Of a stretch of 37,132 bases of DNA, positions 1 through 9,200 are shown one piece after another. Every line of letters begins with the position of its first letter. The first letter of the stretch is position 1. A program made the position numbers and the translations under genes. The stretch is from Candidatus Saccharimonadota bacterium (GTDB taxonomy: Bacteria > Patescibacteriota > Saccharimonadia > Saccharimonadales > Saccharimonadaceae). The notes beneath the pieces are model-generated. The model was not told the origin of the DNA, made no database searches, and saw nothing but the letters and a program-made list of their open reading frames with translations. The DNA lies in the NCBI GenBank assembly GCA_017514765.1, contig JAFWIU010000006.1:1-37132 (forward strand). The letters are read 5' to 3'.

Positions 1-935
1 GCTCCATCAATAGTTACAACCTTATTGCCAGCTGGCACTCCATAATTAGCAAAGCCACCTTCTTCGTTATATGAACCAGTATAAGACTTCTTGGTTACAG
101 TACCAGTAGTTTCGGTTTCAGTCGCTTCGTATGCTACTAAGTTAGTGGATTTACCGTTCGGGAAGGTCAAACCATTACCGTCAAAGTTTACATTTAACTT
201 ACCAGCTACAGCGGAGGATGGATGAACCAATGTGTATATCACTTGCCCGCTATACGTATCAGCAGCCTGAGTCTTAGAAATGTAAGCAGCATAGGTAGTA
301 GTAAGCTTAACTCCACCAGTAGATGCAGTCATATCGGTACCGGAGTTCTTATGAGCGACTTTGGTATATTCATTTGGTACTACATGATAACTACTAAATG
401 AAGCTTGAGTAGCACCTGATTCTGCTTCACTAGGAAGGTCTACATTCGGAGCAGAATCAATCGTGAAAGCATTAGTACCAGTTGTATCTCCAGAATCTTG
501 TGTTATTGCTAGTTTCATCGCCCAGTTAGATATATCAGGATTACCAGCAGATGTAGCAATACCGGATTCAATAGTAGCATTACCCGATGCATTTGTTCCT
601 ACTAGTTTATTACTATTTGTTCCTCCTACTTCATTTCCTGTATACCCTGCTGCATATATAGCGAATCCTTCATTATCATTACAGAAAGCATGTAGAGTAG
701 TAGTACCTATATTGTTTTCATATAGTCCATTATTGATATTAGCATTATGGGAATTCTGTCCAGTGCCAGAAATAGTACATGATACTGGTACTGTTATGTT
801 TATTTCATCTACTATGGAAGTATTATCTTCCGCTAATACCCGATTACTAGCTAATATCCCACCAACCATAACAGTAATACCCAGCATCGCACTTAGGCTT
901 AGTATTGTTGTTCTACAATAATTCTGTATGACCAT
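1..935 (-). CDS. Secreted surface protein, N-terminal part (runs off left edge)
   Basis: Reading the minus strand from the ATG at 935-933 gives about 311 codons with no stop to the left edge, so the C-terminus lies outside the window. Residues 1-36 form a signal peptide: a short basic start (CRTT), a hydrophobic core (LSAMLGITVMVGGIL) and a likely cleavage site after VLA. The mature part is rich in Ser, Thr, Asn and Gly, has few Lys or Arg, and has two early Cys (SCTISG, AFCND) that could form a disulfide. Around residues 255-300, stretches such as NVNFDGNGLTFPNG and SYNEEGGFANYGVPAG resemble the beta-rich InlB/Listeria-Bacteroides type repeats of cell-surface adhesins; this family link is inference. 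AAGGGA about 12 nt upstream is a weak ribosome site. It is probably the first part of a large adhesin-like protein. Confidence 0.8.
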   Translation of the reverse strand, partial: MVIQNYCRTTILSLSAMLGITVMVGGILASNRVLAEDNTSIVDEINITVPVSCTISGTGQNSHNANINNGLYENNIGTTTLHAFCNDNEGFAIYAAGYTGNEVGGTNSNKLVGTNASGNATIESGIATSAGNPDISNWAMKLAITQDSGDTTGTNAFTIDSAPNVDLPSEAESGATQASFSSYHVVPNEYTKVAHKNSGTDMTASTGGVKLTTTYAAYISKTQAADTYSGQVIYTLVHPSSAVAGKLNVNFDGNGLTFPNGKSTNLVAYEATETETTGTVTKKSYTGSYNEEGGFANYGVPAGNKVVTIDG

Positions 936-966
936 AATCGGGTAATCCCTTATTTAGCTTAAGCCA

Positions 967-997
967 ATTATATCATACAATTTCTACAAGATGACAA
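967..997 (-). promoter_or_regulatory. Promoter of the left-edge surface protein gene
   Basis: On the minus strand, TTGTCA (997-992) and TATAAT (972-967) are 19 bp apart, and TGA directly before TATAAT makes an extended -10. The predicted start is near 960, giving a leader of about 25 nt. The rest of the gap to the next gene at 1118 shows nothing else clear. Confidence 0.55.
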
Positions 998-1064
998 ATT
1001 CTCATAAATTCTCGTATAGCAATACGCATCACATCACCATGCACCCCAAACATCTCGCCCATGC

Positions 1065-1093
1065 TTGCCTTTCTTCGCCAACAAGCGTACACT
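1065..1093 (+). promoter_or_regulatory. Candidate promoter of the small repeat protein gene
   Basis: TTGCCT (1065-1070) and TACACT (1088-1093) with a 17 bp spacer. The expected start near 1100 would leave an 18 nt leader containing the ribosome binding site GTGGAGGT. Confidence 0.45.
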
Positions 1094-1117
1094 AATTAAA
1101 AATCAAGTGGAGGTAAT

Positions 1118-1336
1118 ATGGGTTATTTAGAAGAAATGTTAGTAAGAAACGGCGTCATCTATCGTACATCTGACGGTAACAGTTCATATATCGAAGGAAG
1201 TCTCGTTTCGAACTCGCTCGTCGTCAGGAACTCATCCGGTTGGGTCACCCACCGTATCGAACGCGCCACCAACGGCGTCGACCTTGTCGTCCGCAACGTC
1301 ACTACCGGCCTAGTCGAAACCCGCGTCAGAATCTAA
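1118..1336 (+). CDS. Small repeat protein of unknown function (72 aa)
   Basis: I do not recognise this family. The start is well supported by GTGGAGGT 3 nt upstream of the ATG. The protein has no Cys, no signal peptide and no membrane segment. It consists of about three imperfect copies of a short unit beginning with V-R-N: LVRNGVIYRTSDG, LVVRNSSGWVTHRIE and LVVRNVTTGLVETRVRI. This alternation of hydrophobic and polar residues suggests a small all-beta fold with a repeated strand-turn-strand unit. The gene stands alone between a divergent surface-protein gene and a large inverted repeat that could end its transcript. Confidence 0.75.
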   Translation: MGYLEEMLVRNGVIYRTSDGNSSYIEGSLVSNSLVVRNSSGWVTHRIERATNGVDLVVRNVTTGLVETRVRI

Positions 1337-1370
1337 CAAGAACATCAAGTAAGTACTTTTAAGACAATTT

Positions 1371-1470
1371 AATAACTACTTTTAGGGCAATATCCCGAAA
1401 AACCGGAAAAAGTCAACGACCCTGTGTCTTTACTTTTTCCGGTTTTGAGACCGCCCTAAAAACAGTTATT
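1371..1470. repeat. Nested 100-bp inverted repeat (possible structured RNA or bidirectional terminator)
   Basis: The outer arms 1371-1388 and 1453-1470 pair at 16 of 18 positions. Inside them a perfect 15-bp stem joins 1399-1413 to 1432-1446 around an 18-nt loop. The A-rich left and T-rich right flanks of the inner stem fit a bidirectional terminator of the upstream small gene, but the outer stem makes it longer than a usual intrinsic terminator. It ends 13 bp before the CIRCE operator of dnaJ. Confidence 0.7.
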
Positions 1471-1482
1471 TAGTTGTCCCTA

Positions 1483-1509
1483 CTAGCACTCTTGCATTTC
1501 GAGTGCCAG
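1483..1509 (+). promoter_or_regulatory. CIRCE operator and promoter of dnaJ
   Basis: TAGCACTC (1484-1491), a 9-nt spacer and GAGTGCCA (1501-1508) match the HrcA operator consensus TTAGCACTC-N9-GAGTGCTAA. The promoter is TTGCAT (1492-1497), 17 bp, TATAAT (1515-1520), so the operator overlaps the -35 and much of the spacer. The -10 ends 7 nt before the dnaJ ATG, which predicts a leaderless transcript; unlike at dnaK, the operator would not lie in the mRNA. Confidence 0.88.
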
Positions 1510-1527
1510 TGATATATAATACAATAC

Positions 1528-2463
1528 ATGAGTACAAAACGTGATTATTATGAAGTTTTAGGCGTTTCCAAGAACGCATCCGATGACGAAATCAAGAAAG
1601 CTTACCGCAAACTCGCCATCAAATACCATCCCGACAAGAATCCCGGCGATAAAGAAGCGGAAGCCAAATTCAAAGAAATCAACGAGGCCCATGATGTTTT
1701 GAGCGACAAACAAAAACGCGCAAGATACGACCAATTCGGTCACGCCGGTGTCGGCGGTGCCGGCAGCAATCCTTTTGCAAATGGTAATCCCTTCGCGAGC
1801 GGCGGTAATCCTTTCTCAGGTGGCACCTTCAACTATAATGGCCAAGCCTTCAGTTTCGACTTCGGTGGTGGCAGCGGCTCTGTTTTTGATGACATCCTAG
1901 GCAGCATCTTCGGCAACGGAGGCGCCAGAAGACCTCAACGCGGTGCCGATTACCAAACTACAGTCACGCTTACTTTCGAAGACGCCATTTTTGGCACTAC
2001 CAAATCAGTCACCGTCGAAGGCAAAGACCTTAAAGTCAAAATCCCCGCCGGCATCGATGACGGCATGTCCATCAGACTACGCGGTAAAGGCGGTCCCGCT
2101 CCTGAAGGGGCCACCGAACCAGGCGATCTATATGTCAAAGTTCGTGTCAAACCCCACAAACACCTTACTCGTGAAGGCGCCATCATCCTTTCCGAAGAAC
2201 ACATCAGTATGGTTGACGCCGCTCTCGGCTGCGAAATCGAAGTCGAAACCGTCGACGGCAAAATCACTATGAAAGTCCCCGCCGGCACTCAATCCGGCAC
2301 TCCTTTCAAACTCTCTGGTCACGGCGTTCCCTTCCGTGCCGACGGCGATCGCGGCCCTCACATCGTCACCATCATCGTCGAAACCCCAAAGAATCTTTCC
2401 CGCAAACAGAAAGAATTATTAGAAGAATTCAAGAAAACCAAAAAGCGCAGCTTTTGGGGTTAG
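1528..2463 (+). CDS. dnaJ: DnaJ-family co-chaperone, type II (no zinc finger)
   Basis: 311 aa. Residues 5-70 are a J domain ([23 protein letters not shown]) with the HPD tripeptide at about 34-36 that stimulates the Hsp70 ATPase. A Gly/Phe/Asn-rich linker follows (about 75-135), then the C-terminal substrate-binding beta domains (about 140-300, with [17 protein letters not shown] and the related [16 protein letters not shown]). The four CxxCxGxG repeats of classical type I DnaJ are absent, so it is type II (CbpA-like). It is probably still the partner of the DnaK at 23.1-25.0 kb, since all the heat-shock genes except hsp20 share CIRCE operators. It is unlinked to dnaK, and no grpE is in the window. 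The 3' end is part of a bidirectional terminator shared with the convergent virB4-like gene. Confidence 0.95.
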   Translation: MSTKRDYYEVLGVSKNASDDEIKKAYRKLAIKYHPDKNPGDKEAEAKFKEINEAHDVLSDKQKRARYDQFGHAGVGGAGSNPFANGNPFASGGNPFSGGTFNYNGQAFSFDFGGGSGSVFDDILGSIFGNGGARRPQRGADYQTTVTLTFEDAIFGTTKSVTVEGKDLKVKIPAGIDDGMSIRLRGKGGPAPEGATEPGDLYVKVRVKPHKHLTREGAIILSEEHISMVDAALGCEIEVETVDGKITMKVPAGTQSGTPFKLSGHGVPFRADGDRGPHIVTIIVETPKNLSRKQKELLEEFKKTKKRSFWG

Positions 2464-2488
2464 CTAACCCCAGAAGCTACACCTTTTT
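2449..2488. terminator. Bidirectional terminator between dnaJ and virB4-like gene
   Basis: 2449-2463 and 2464-2478 pair over 15 bp with one G-U wobble. A T-run at 2484-2488 serves the + strand and an A-rich stretch before 2447 serves the minus strand. The palindrome contains the dnaJ stop codon and reaches into the stop codon of the convergent gene. Confidence 0.8.
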
Positions 2489-4303
2489 CTGTCCTGGATT
2501 TGTCGTCACCAAGCTCTCTTCTGTTTCCGAAGCAATAATCTGAATATGCACGTGATTCTGTCCTGCGAAGAACAACCCTTGCCCTACCGGGAAATTCGAT
2601 AGTCTTCGTTTCTCTTCTTCCGTCAACTTAAACACATCCGATAACACATCCACCGCCGACACCGACTGTTTCAAGAGCAATTGCATCGACGAGTTCCCCA
2701 CAATCGCCCGTCCCATCTTCGAACTCATAAAATCTTCCACATCTTGTGTAATTGTCGTAAGACCCAAGTAATACTTACGCGCTCGCTTTGCTAATGAGAA
2801 CAAGAAGTTCGCCGAATCCTCATATTGCATCAATTGCCACGCCTCATCCACAATTAATATACGTTTCTTCTGTTCCGCACGTACAATATTCCAAATATGG
2901 GAAAGCACGATATACATCGCCACTGGCCTCAGCTCATCCTCAAGGTCGCGAATATTAAATACCACCATCTGGTTATTAATATCTATATTTGACTGTTGCG
3001 AGAAAATCCCTGCGAACGTTCCTGTCGTATATTTGCGTAGCCTCTGTGCCAGCATCGGCCCCGAACCGCCCATATGTAGCAGCGTATCATACAAATTTGC
3101 AATCGTCGGCGGCGTCGACTGGTGCGTCAACGGGTCTGACGTAATTCCCACTCTCGCGTACGTGTCTATCAAGGCTTGATCAAGATCCGCTTCTTCATTT
3201 GCTGACAAAGCCGGCACTACTTGTCCACCACCAGACACTTGATTCCCACCCAACATCAATCTTAGTAGCCCATGCAGAGTCACCAAATTCGCTCGCAAAG
3301 CATCATTTGCATCTTCCGAATCCACTACCTTCGGCAAATCAAACGGGTTAATCCTCACATCCGAATTCAGCGATAATCTAATATACGTCCCACCCACCGC
3401 ATCGCTCAACTTCTGGTACTCATTCTCTGGATCAATAATTAGCACCTCGGTCCCCAGCATCATGGAACGCAAAGCTTCCAACTTCACTGTGAATGATTTA
3501 CCAGCACCAGATTTCGCAAACACCACCATATTCGCATTCTCAAGCGAGAATCTGTCAAATATCACCAAGCCATTATTGTGCATGTTTACACCATATAATA
3601 TACCCTTGTCTTGCGTCAAATCTGCCGAGGTGAACGGGAAGGACGTCGAAACCGCGCCCGTATTCATATTTCGTCGAATCTGTAATTGATCGGCACACTG
3701 CGGCATCACCGAATTTAGACCCTGCTCTTGTTGTGAATTCGCCACTTTTGAGAAAACCATCTGTTGACCAAATATCGTCTCAATCTTTTGCTGCACAAAT
3801 TTCATCTCGTCAAGCGAATCCGCCCATAGTGTGATATAAAGCCCGAATCGGAAAAACTTCTCCGCTCCTAACTGCAACTGATCTCGTAGTTCCTCCGCAT
3901 CAGTTATCGCCGCCTCAAGCTCCGGATCACGTACCTTACCCTTTTCCATATTCAGGCTCATCGTCGCCTCAAGCTGCGTCACTTTTGTCTTCAAGTTCTT
4001 CATCACCACCGACGATTCCACCGGATAGATATACATCGACACATCAACCACTTCATCAATATTAATTATCGAAGATAGCCAACCCGTGTAAAGCATCCTC
4101 GGATAACCATACACATACATCGTCCGACCATACTTATTCCCTAATCTAAAATAATCCGAGTGTATCTCAATCGCACTCGGCGAAATCAAATCACGTAAAG
4201 TATTCGTTCCCTGTTCGAAAGCGTGCTGTACTTCTGCATTCTCCATCGCCTCATTGCGTGCCGCTATTTCTGCCGCCGTCAACTGTTTTTTCTTCTTACC
4301 CAT
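2477..4303 (-). CDS. virB4: VirB4/TraC-family type IV secretion ATPase
   Basis: 608 aa. VirB4 ATPases sit at the inner membrane and power pilus assembly and substrate transfer. The Walker A is AKSGAGKS (263-270), preceded by NGLVIFDRFSLENANMVVF. The Walker B is RILIVDEAW (481-489), and ITQDVEDF is at about 545-552. The region before the Walker A contains part of the usual VirB4 N-terminal half; the remaining N-terminal domain seems to be the separate upstream gene at 4305-5324. The start is supported by AGGAGG lying inside the last codons of that gene, which ends 1 nt before this ATG, so the two are translationally coupled. It ends a minus-strand run with the VirB6-, PrgI- and TraC-N-like genes. 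There is no signal peptide. Confidence 0.9.
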   Translation of the reverse strand: MGKKKKQLTAAEIAARNEAMENAEVQHAFEQGTNTLRDLISPSAIEIHSDYFRLGNKYGRTMYVYGYPRMLYTGWLSSIINIDEVVDVSMYIYPVESSVVMKNLKTKVTQLEATMSLNMEKGKVRDPELEAAITDAEELRDQLQLGAEKFFRFGLYITLWADSLDEMKFVQQKIETIFGQQMVFSKVANSQQEQGLNSVMPQCADQLQIRRNMNTGAVSTSFPFTSADLTQDKGILYGVNMHNNGLVIFDRFSLENANMVVFAKSGAGKSFTVKLEALRSMMLGTEVLIIDPENEYQKLSDAVGGTYIRLSLNSDVRINPFDLPKVVDSEDANDALRANLVTLHGLLRLMLGGNQVSGGGQVVPALSANEEADLDQALIDTYARVGITSDPLTHQSTPPTIANLYDTLLHMGGSGPMLAQRLRKYTTGTFAGIFSQQSNIDINNQMVVFNIRDLEDELRPVAMYIVLSHIWNIVRAEQKKRILIVDEAWQLMQYEDSANFLFSLAKRARKYYLGLTTITQDVEDFMSSKMGRAIVGNSSMQLLLKQSVSAVDVLSDVFKLTEEEKRRLSNFPVGQGLFFAGQNHVHIQIIASETEESLVTTNPGQKKV

Positions 4304-4304
4304 A

Positions 4305-5324
4305 TTACGCCTCCTTCTCTCCTTTTTTCACATACATCGTAGCCAATTTAGCAAAATCCACCAAAGGCTCCCTGACTGCCGTATCTGGATTATTAAAGTT
4401 ATAATAAAGCTCCGCCAACTCTCGAGTATTCAACCTTACCGAATGAATACCAATCTGGAATAAACCCGACATCACTGAATCAACTCGGTTATTCAACTCA
4501 GTCATTGATTTATCGTAAGTCGCTCGATCAATCCTCGTCACCGTCGGCGCCTTACTCTTCGAAAACACCTTAAAGAAATTCTTCGTCTCCTCCAAAGCCT
4601 TCTCAAGATCTGCTGAAGGATAATATGGGATTACCACAAAGAACGACTTGTCCATAATATTCGCTTCCCTCGAAAGGATATCCACGAAATTAATATAATC
4701 ATCCATTAATACGCTTAACAACATATTATCGTTATTCCGACGAATCTCCATCAACCTTTCGAGATAAGGGCCGATATCAACCTGCTGCGACCTAATCAAT
4801 ATCTGCACTGTAAACTTCAATGAGTTCAGAAAGTTTTGATAAGAATACTCTACTCCCTCGCGCTCCATATCCGACATCAAATCAAAGTTAATCGATTTAC
4901 AAGCTACCACTGCTCGGAACGAACCATCCTTCATAATTACTACATTGTCACGCAACTCCGATATCAGTAAATTAGCTTGTGTCGAGGTAGGGATGTCTTT
5001 ATTGGGTGACTCTGGAACTTTTTGCTGTGCAGCCACTGCTGCCGCACCCAAATTCGCACTGCCCACCGCCTGTCGTTGGCCTTGTGTGGGCATGATAATT
5101 TGCGTATTTTGCGCTGGCATCTGAGACATCTGAGGCATTTGTTGCATCTGCCCGAATGTCTGACCCGGCATTTGCGTCATCTGTCCTGGCACTTGTGCCA
5201 TCTGACCATACATCGGCTGCGCCTGTTGCATCGGCGGCACCTGCTGCGTTGGTTGCATTGGCGGCATTGGCATCCCACCGCCCTGTCCAAACATTCCGTT
5301 GTAATTATTTCCTTGTGGTTCCAT
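4305..5324 (-). CDS. TraC-like N-terminal domain protein (VirB4 N-half as a separate gene)
   Basis: 339 aa. Residues 1-80 are a low-complexity tract rich in Met, Pro, Gln and Gly (repeats like QMPGQ, MPQMSQMP), probably disordered. From about 95 a folded domain begins with LLISELRDNVVIMKDGSFRA, which resembles the N-terminal TraC-like domain found before the ATPase core in VirB4/TraC proteins; SFFVVIPYYP near 235 and TLR-like helices follow. No Walker motif is present. It lies 3 nt after the prgI-like gene and 1 nt before the ATPase gene, and the two products probably form one functional VirB4 unit (inference). No clear Shine-Dalgarno sequence precedes the ATG, which fits coupling to the upstream stop codon. 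The family call rests on remembered similarity and context. Confidence 0.72.
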   Translation of the reverse strand: MEPQGNNYNGMFGQGGGMPMPPMQPTQQVPPMQQAQPMYGQMAQVPGQMTQMPGQTFGQMQQMPQMSQMPAQNTQIIMPTQGQRQAVGSANLGAAAVAAQQKVPESPNKDIPTSTQANLLISELRDNVVIMKDGSFRAVVACKSINFDLMSDMEREGVEYSYQNFLNSLKFTVQILIRSQQVDIGPYLERLMEIRRNNDNMLLSVLMDDYINFVDILSREANIMDKSFFVVIPYYPSADLEKALEETKNFFKVFSKSKAPTVTRIDRATYDKSMTELNNRVDSVMSGLFQIGIHSVRLNTRELAELYYNFNNPDTAVREPLVDFAKLATMYVKKGEKEA

Positions 5325-5327
5325 ATT

Positions 5328-6182
5328 CTAATGTAGAGACACGAAAACCTCGCCCTCATCCCTTTCCTTTATTCTATTTGCTTCCTTTGATATAGTCGCA
5401 ACAGTATAATCAGTATTATTCGCTAAATCTATTATACTAGGTTTTGCCATCATTTGTCCAGTCTTTTCCTGGCTCATCACATTACCAGTATCAGACTTTC
5501 CACCCATATCACCCGCCTTTTCACTATAGTTATTTGGATTGTTTATCCCATTGGAATCCAAAATCAAATCTCTACTCGCCATTCTCTCATTTTCCGCAAT
5601 CGCCTCTCGCATCTCCTGTACCACCTTCGCATGATGGGCATTCTCATCTCTCGCAATCGTATCCTCCAAATTATCAAAATGATGCGTCTCGAATATATCG
5701 TGTGCCATATTCGCTTCTTCCACCAATTCTTCCTTCAATTTAGGCGAGCCACCAGCTCCTTTAATCGCATAGCCTTCAGTATCCACAATATCCGCCAAGA
5801 ACGACAATCTATGCGTCACTTCTTCACCAGTAATATCACGCGCCCTCGATTCGTCCTCTACCTGTTTCGGTGCTGTTACCTTAATCGTAGATTCTCTCTG
5901 TCCCGGCCTCCATACCTTCGTTCGCGGCTTCAAATAATAAGATACTACTGCCACTAAATACGCTTCCATCGGCTGATCCTTTTTAATTGGCAACGCCAAC
6001 GCACCAAGCAACAGAATAAACGGTACTGGAATAATCGCCAATAACGGGAACAACTGGAATAAAGCCACCGCAAGCGCTATCAAAGCAGCGGCAATCAAAA
6101 GATACACGAACTGCCGAAAACTGAACGGCCCGAGTAATTTATCGTCCGCCTCAACATCCTGAGGCACCTTATATTGCGCCAT
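5328..6182 (-). CDS. PrgI/VirB3-like membrane protein of the secretion module
   Basis: 284 aa. The N-terminus (YKVPQDVEADDKLLGPFSFRQFVYLL) is typical of the PrgI family, small inner-membrane proteins that take the VirB3 position next to VirB4. Two membrane helices follow at about 24-44 and 46-65, joined by a tight Phe-Pro turn, then a conserved-looking cytoplasmic part (MEAYLVAVVSYYLKPRTKVW). The remaining ~185 residues are charged and helical and longer than in typical PrgI proteins, with no recognised domain. TATAAT ends 6 nt before the ATG, so the gene probably has its own leaderless promoter in addition to any read-through from the virB6-like gene 26 nt upstream. Confidence 0.83.
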   Translation of the reverse strand: MAQYKVPQDVEADDKLLGPFSFRQFVYLLIAAALIALAVALFQLFPLLAIIPVPFILLLGALALPIKKDQPMEAYLVAVVSYYLKPRTKVWRPGQRESTIKVTAPKQVEDESRARDITGEEVTHRLSFLADIVDTEGYAIKGAGGSPKLKEELVEEANMAHDIFETHHFDNLEDTIARDENAHHAKVVQEMREAIAENERMASRDLILDSNGINNPNNYSEKAGDMGGKSDTGNVMSQEKTGQMMAKPSIIDLANNTDYTVATISKEANRIKERDEGEVFVSLH

Positions 6183-6188
6183 ACCACC

Positions 6189-6194
6189 ATTATA
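6189..6194 (-). promoter_or_regulatory. Extended -10 element of the prgI-like gene (predicted leaderless)
   Basis: TGTTATAAT on the minus strand, then GGTGGT, then the ATG. The same TATAATGGTGGTATG string occurs at the GT8 gene (20516-20502). GGTGGT is too close to the ATG to act as a Shine-Dalgarno. Confidence 0.6.
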
Positions 6195-6208
6195 ACATAA
6201 TAATTCAA

Positions 6209-9200
6209 TTAATCATAATCAATGTAAGCTAATAATTCTTCCACAAATTCGTATATCTGCTCCTTCGTCACTCCATAACCCTCAGACACAATAAAATCCT
6301 GCACCTGGTCCGCTATCCAAGCAATCTCACTATATGAATTACAATAATCGCTAAGCTCTGTTGCGAAATCATCCGCATCTAGAGCATGATTAAATATTTC
6401 AAAAATCTGTGCTGCATGGTTTGCATGCGCCTGTGTCGTCTCCGTTTCTGATTCGTAACCACGATTACTCCTTCTAGTTTGATTCGTAAACGTATGCCTA
6501 TTGCCATTCTCATCCACAGTATAAAGCGAGTCTCTAATATCTTTTGTTATCTGGCGCATATCACCATTCTGCTCGTAGGGATCCACCTCAATCACACCAC
6601 CATCGCCCCATTTCGTATCAAATATATCCTTCAACTTCTTCCACTTTTCTATCGTACCAGCTTTCTGATTGTCCATTGTGTTCTGTGTCTGTCTCGACAT
6701 CATCACCACAATCTTTTTCGCAGCCGGTATAATATACTTTTCCTTCACCCTTTCCATCAGCTCCTCACGCGTTGCCTCCTCAGCCTTCACCTTCACCTTA
6801 TTGCCACTCTCATCATATCTAATACCATATATCGGCTCTCCATTCACATTCAAATATCCACGAATCAGTTCAGTTGGGAACATTATCTCCCACTTGTCTG
6901 GATCCATCATGTTGGCAAACATTTCAATCGCATCGCTATCCTGCATATTCCACGCACCAGGTTTTGTAGCCTTGTTCAAGCTATCAAGATACGCCAAATA
7001 CTCTTGCGCATAGTTCTTGATATACCCCTTCTTCACCATCTCTGCCACCATCGGGCTAAATGCCGCGTTCTTCTCCTTAAATGGTGCTGAAAGTAAAGCT
7101 CGTCCCACCGTCGTTCTGAATGCATCCAAACCCATATTCCTTAGTACCGGTATTTCACTATCCGGTTGCTCTTTTATACCAGCATGAATCGCCAACATAT
7201 TATTAATCGGGTCATTAATCGGTGCATCAAAATTACTCATCAATTCTTTAATCGCCGATTTATCCCTCTTATAAATTCTCGTTACATAGTTACCGTTTAC
7301 ATCGTACCAATCATAATACGGTCCATTTTCATCGTATTGATCCCACATCACCAGTTTTTCAGGATGATTTACGCGCAAATAATCTCGCATTTCTTCGATT
7401 CGATTTCCTTCTTTGTCTGTTGCATAACCATCATCATCAATATAATAGTTAAACAAGAAATTTCGGAAATTACGCTTATCTGGTGGAAATTTAGCAGCCA
7501 CAATTGCGATGTCTCTCCGTTGATTACTTTCTACCGCTGCAGCCCGCGCAATAATTTTACCCAACACTCGTGCCTGCCCAGTCGAACCTAAGCCACCAGT
7601 CGACGACATAATATAATGACGATATTTTTCCATTTTTTGATCATCCAACAAACCACCAGCCGCCGATACGACATAGTGTTGATAATTCTCCTCCCTCTCC
7701 CGACCTTCCGCAGTACCTACCTTCTTTGGGTCATAGTTCATCGAAGCATCCAAATAATTTCCCACCATAAAACTAAAGTCTGCCTCCTCATCATTTTCCC
7801 TTGTCATTTGAGCACGGCCATATTCCAAAAACGCCTTTCCAGCTTTCGCATCTCTCATCGACTCCATATCTAAAGCCCTAATTCTCTTAGCCAGTACCTT
7901 ATTGCCAGCTTTTTCTGCTGCCTTAATCTGATCACGTATATCCTTAGCAACATAGTAGCTTCCATAATTATTCAAAGCATGTGCGGTATCCATCGAAGCA
8001 GTCTCACTCAACAAGTGTGTGGTCGATGCGTCTTTCGCCGCTCTAGTATATTTATTCGGCTTCAAATATTCGGAATTACCTTGCGACTTCGCGCCATCAT
8101 AACCACCACTAATCTTCCTCTGCGCATAAATATTCGCCTCGTTGTTACGTATCGCTTGCAAATTACCCAAGTGTTGATCCCTTAAAACTTTTCTATTATC
8201 CACATATCTCCGCAAATGACTCATCGGCGTTCTTCCTAACGCCAACATCCGTGCGCTCGTCTGCTGTCGCTTCGAATCTGCCCAAGCCCGATTGGTTGCC
8301 AACGGTTTTGCCGCCAACCCTCGCATCGCCGCATTGATACCACCAAGGAACGTACCGCTCATTTGCATCAGCTTCCACGAGAAAAACAGCGGGAATATTT
8401 GTACCGCCAGCCCGAGCAATATCCCAAACCCACTCTGAGAACTCATGATAATCGCAAATCCCGCCAATGATGACGCGCCAAACAGCAACGAGAACACCGG
8501 ATAGAACACCAACATCTTGATCAATAGATTCTTCCATTTCTTGTACAAATCCTCCGTGTTCGGCAAAATCCCCGCCACGAACGCCAACGGTGATATCATC
8601 ACGAGTAGCACCACCACGGCCTGCCTTAGAGCAATCGTAATTAATCCCGTCACCACCGCCACCATCGCACCTAATGCCGTCGGAATCAACATCCAAATCA
8701 AGCCAAATTCAAACGCCACTGCACCCGCTCCTACCGCCAATGCTGTTCCACCAGCCATCGAGGTATAAATCTCCGCCATCGACACATGTGAAACCGCACC
8801 CGACGCACTCACATTACTCATCGCCGTCGCCTCCACCGATTCAAACAATCCCCTCAATCCATTACCAACTATGTTTGATACGTCCACCGCAATTGAACAA
8901 ACCAAGAAACTAATGTTTACCATGATCGCCATCACGATCAACTTCGGCAAAGCTTTCTTCAACCCATAATTCGAAATTCCCCATCCTGTAATTTGTGAAT
9001 AAATCACCACTAGGAAAAAGATAATAAAGACCACATTTGTCACCCCCAAACAATACTTCCAAATCTCATAAATTGGCGAACCATCCTTAGCCGCCACCGG
9101 ATTAATTATCAAAATATCCTCAATCTTATCATACAAAAAGTCTACCGCCTCAGATACCTTATTCATCACCGGACACACCACCCATCCCAAAGCACCCAGA

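Noticed and set aside
463-921. A 152-codon open frame on the plus strand
   Set aside because: It is the antisense of the secreted surface protein on the minus strand, which has a signal peptide, promoter and continuous frame to the edge.
6479-7090. A 203-codon plus-strand open frame
   Set aside because: It lies wholly within the virB6-like gene, has no ribosome site or promoter, and its composition (many His, Ile, Leu) is that of an antisense frame.
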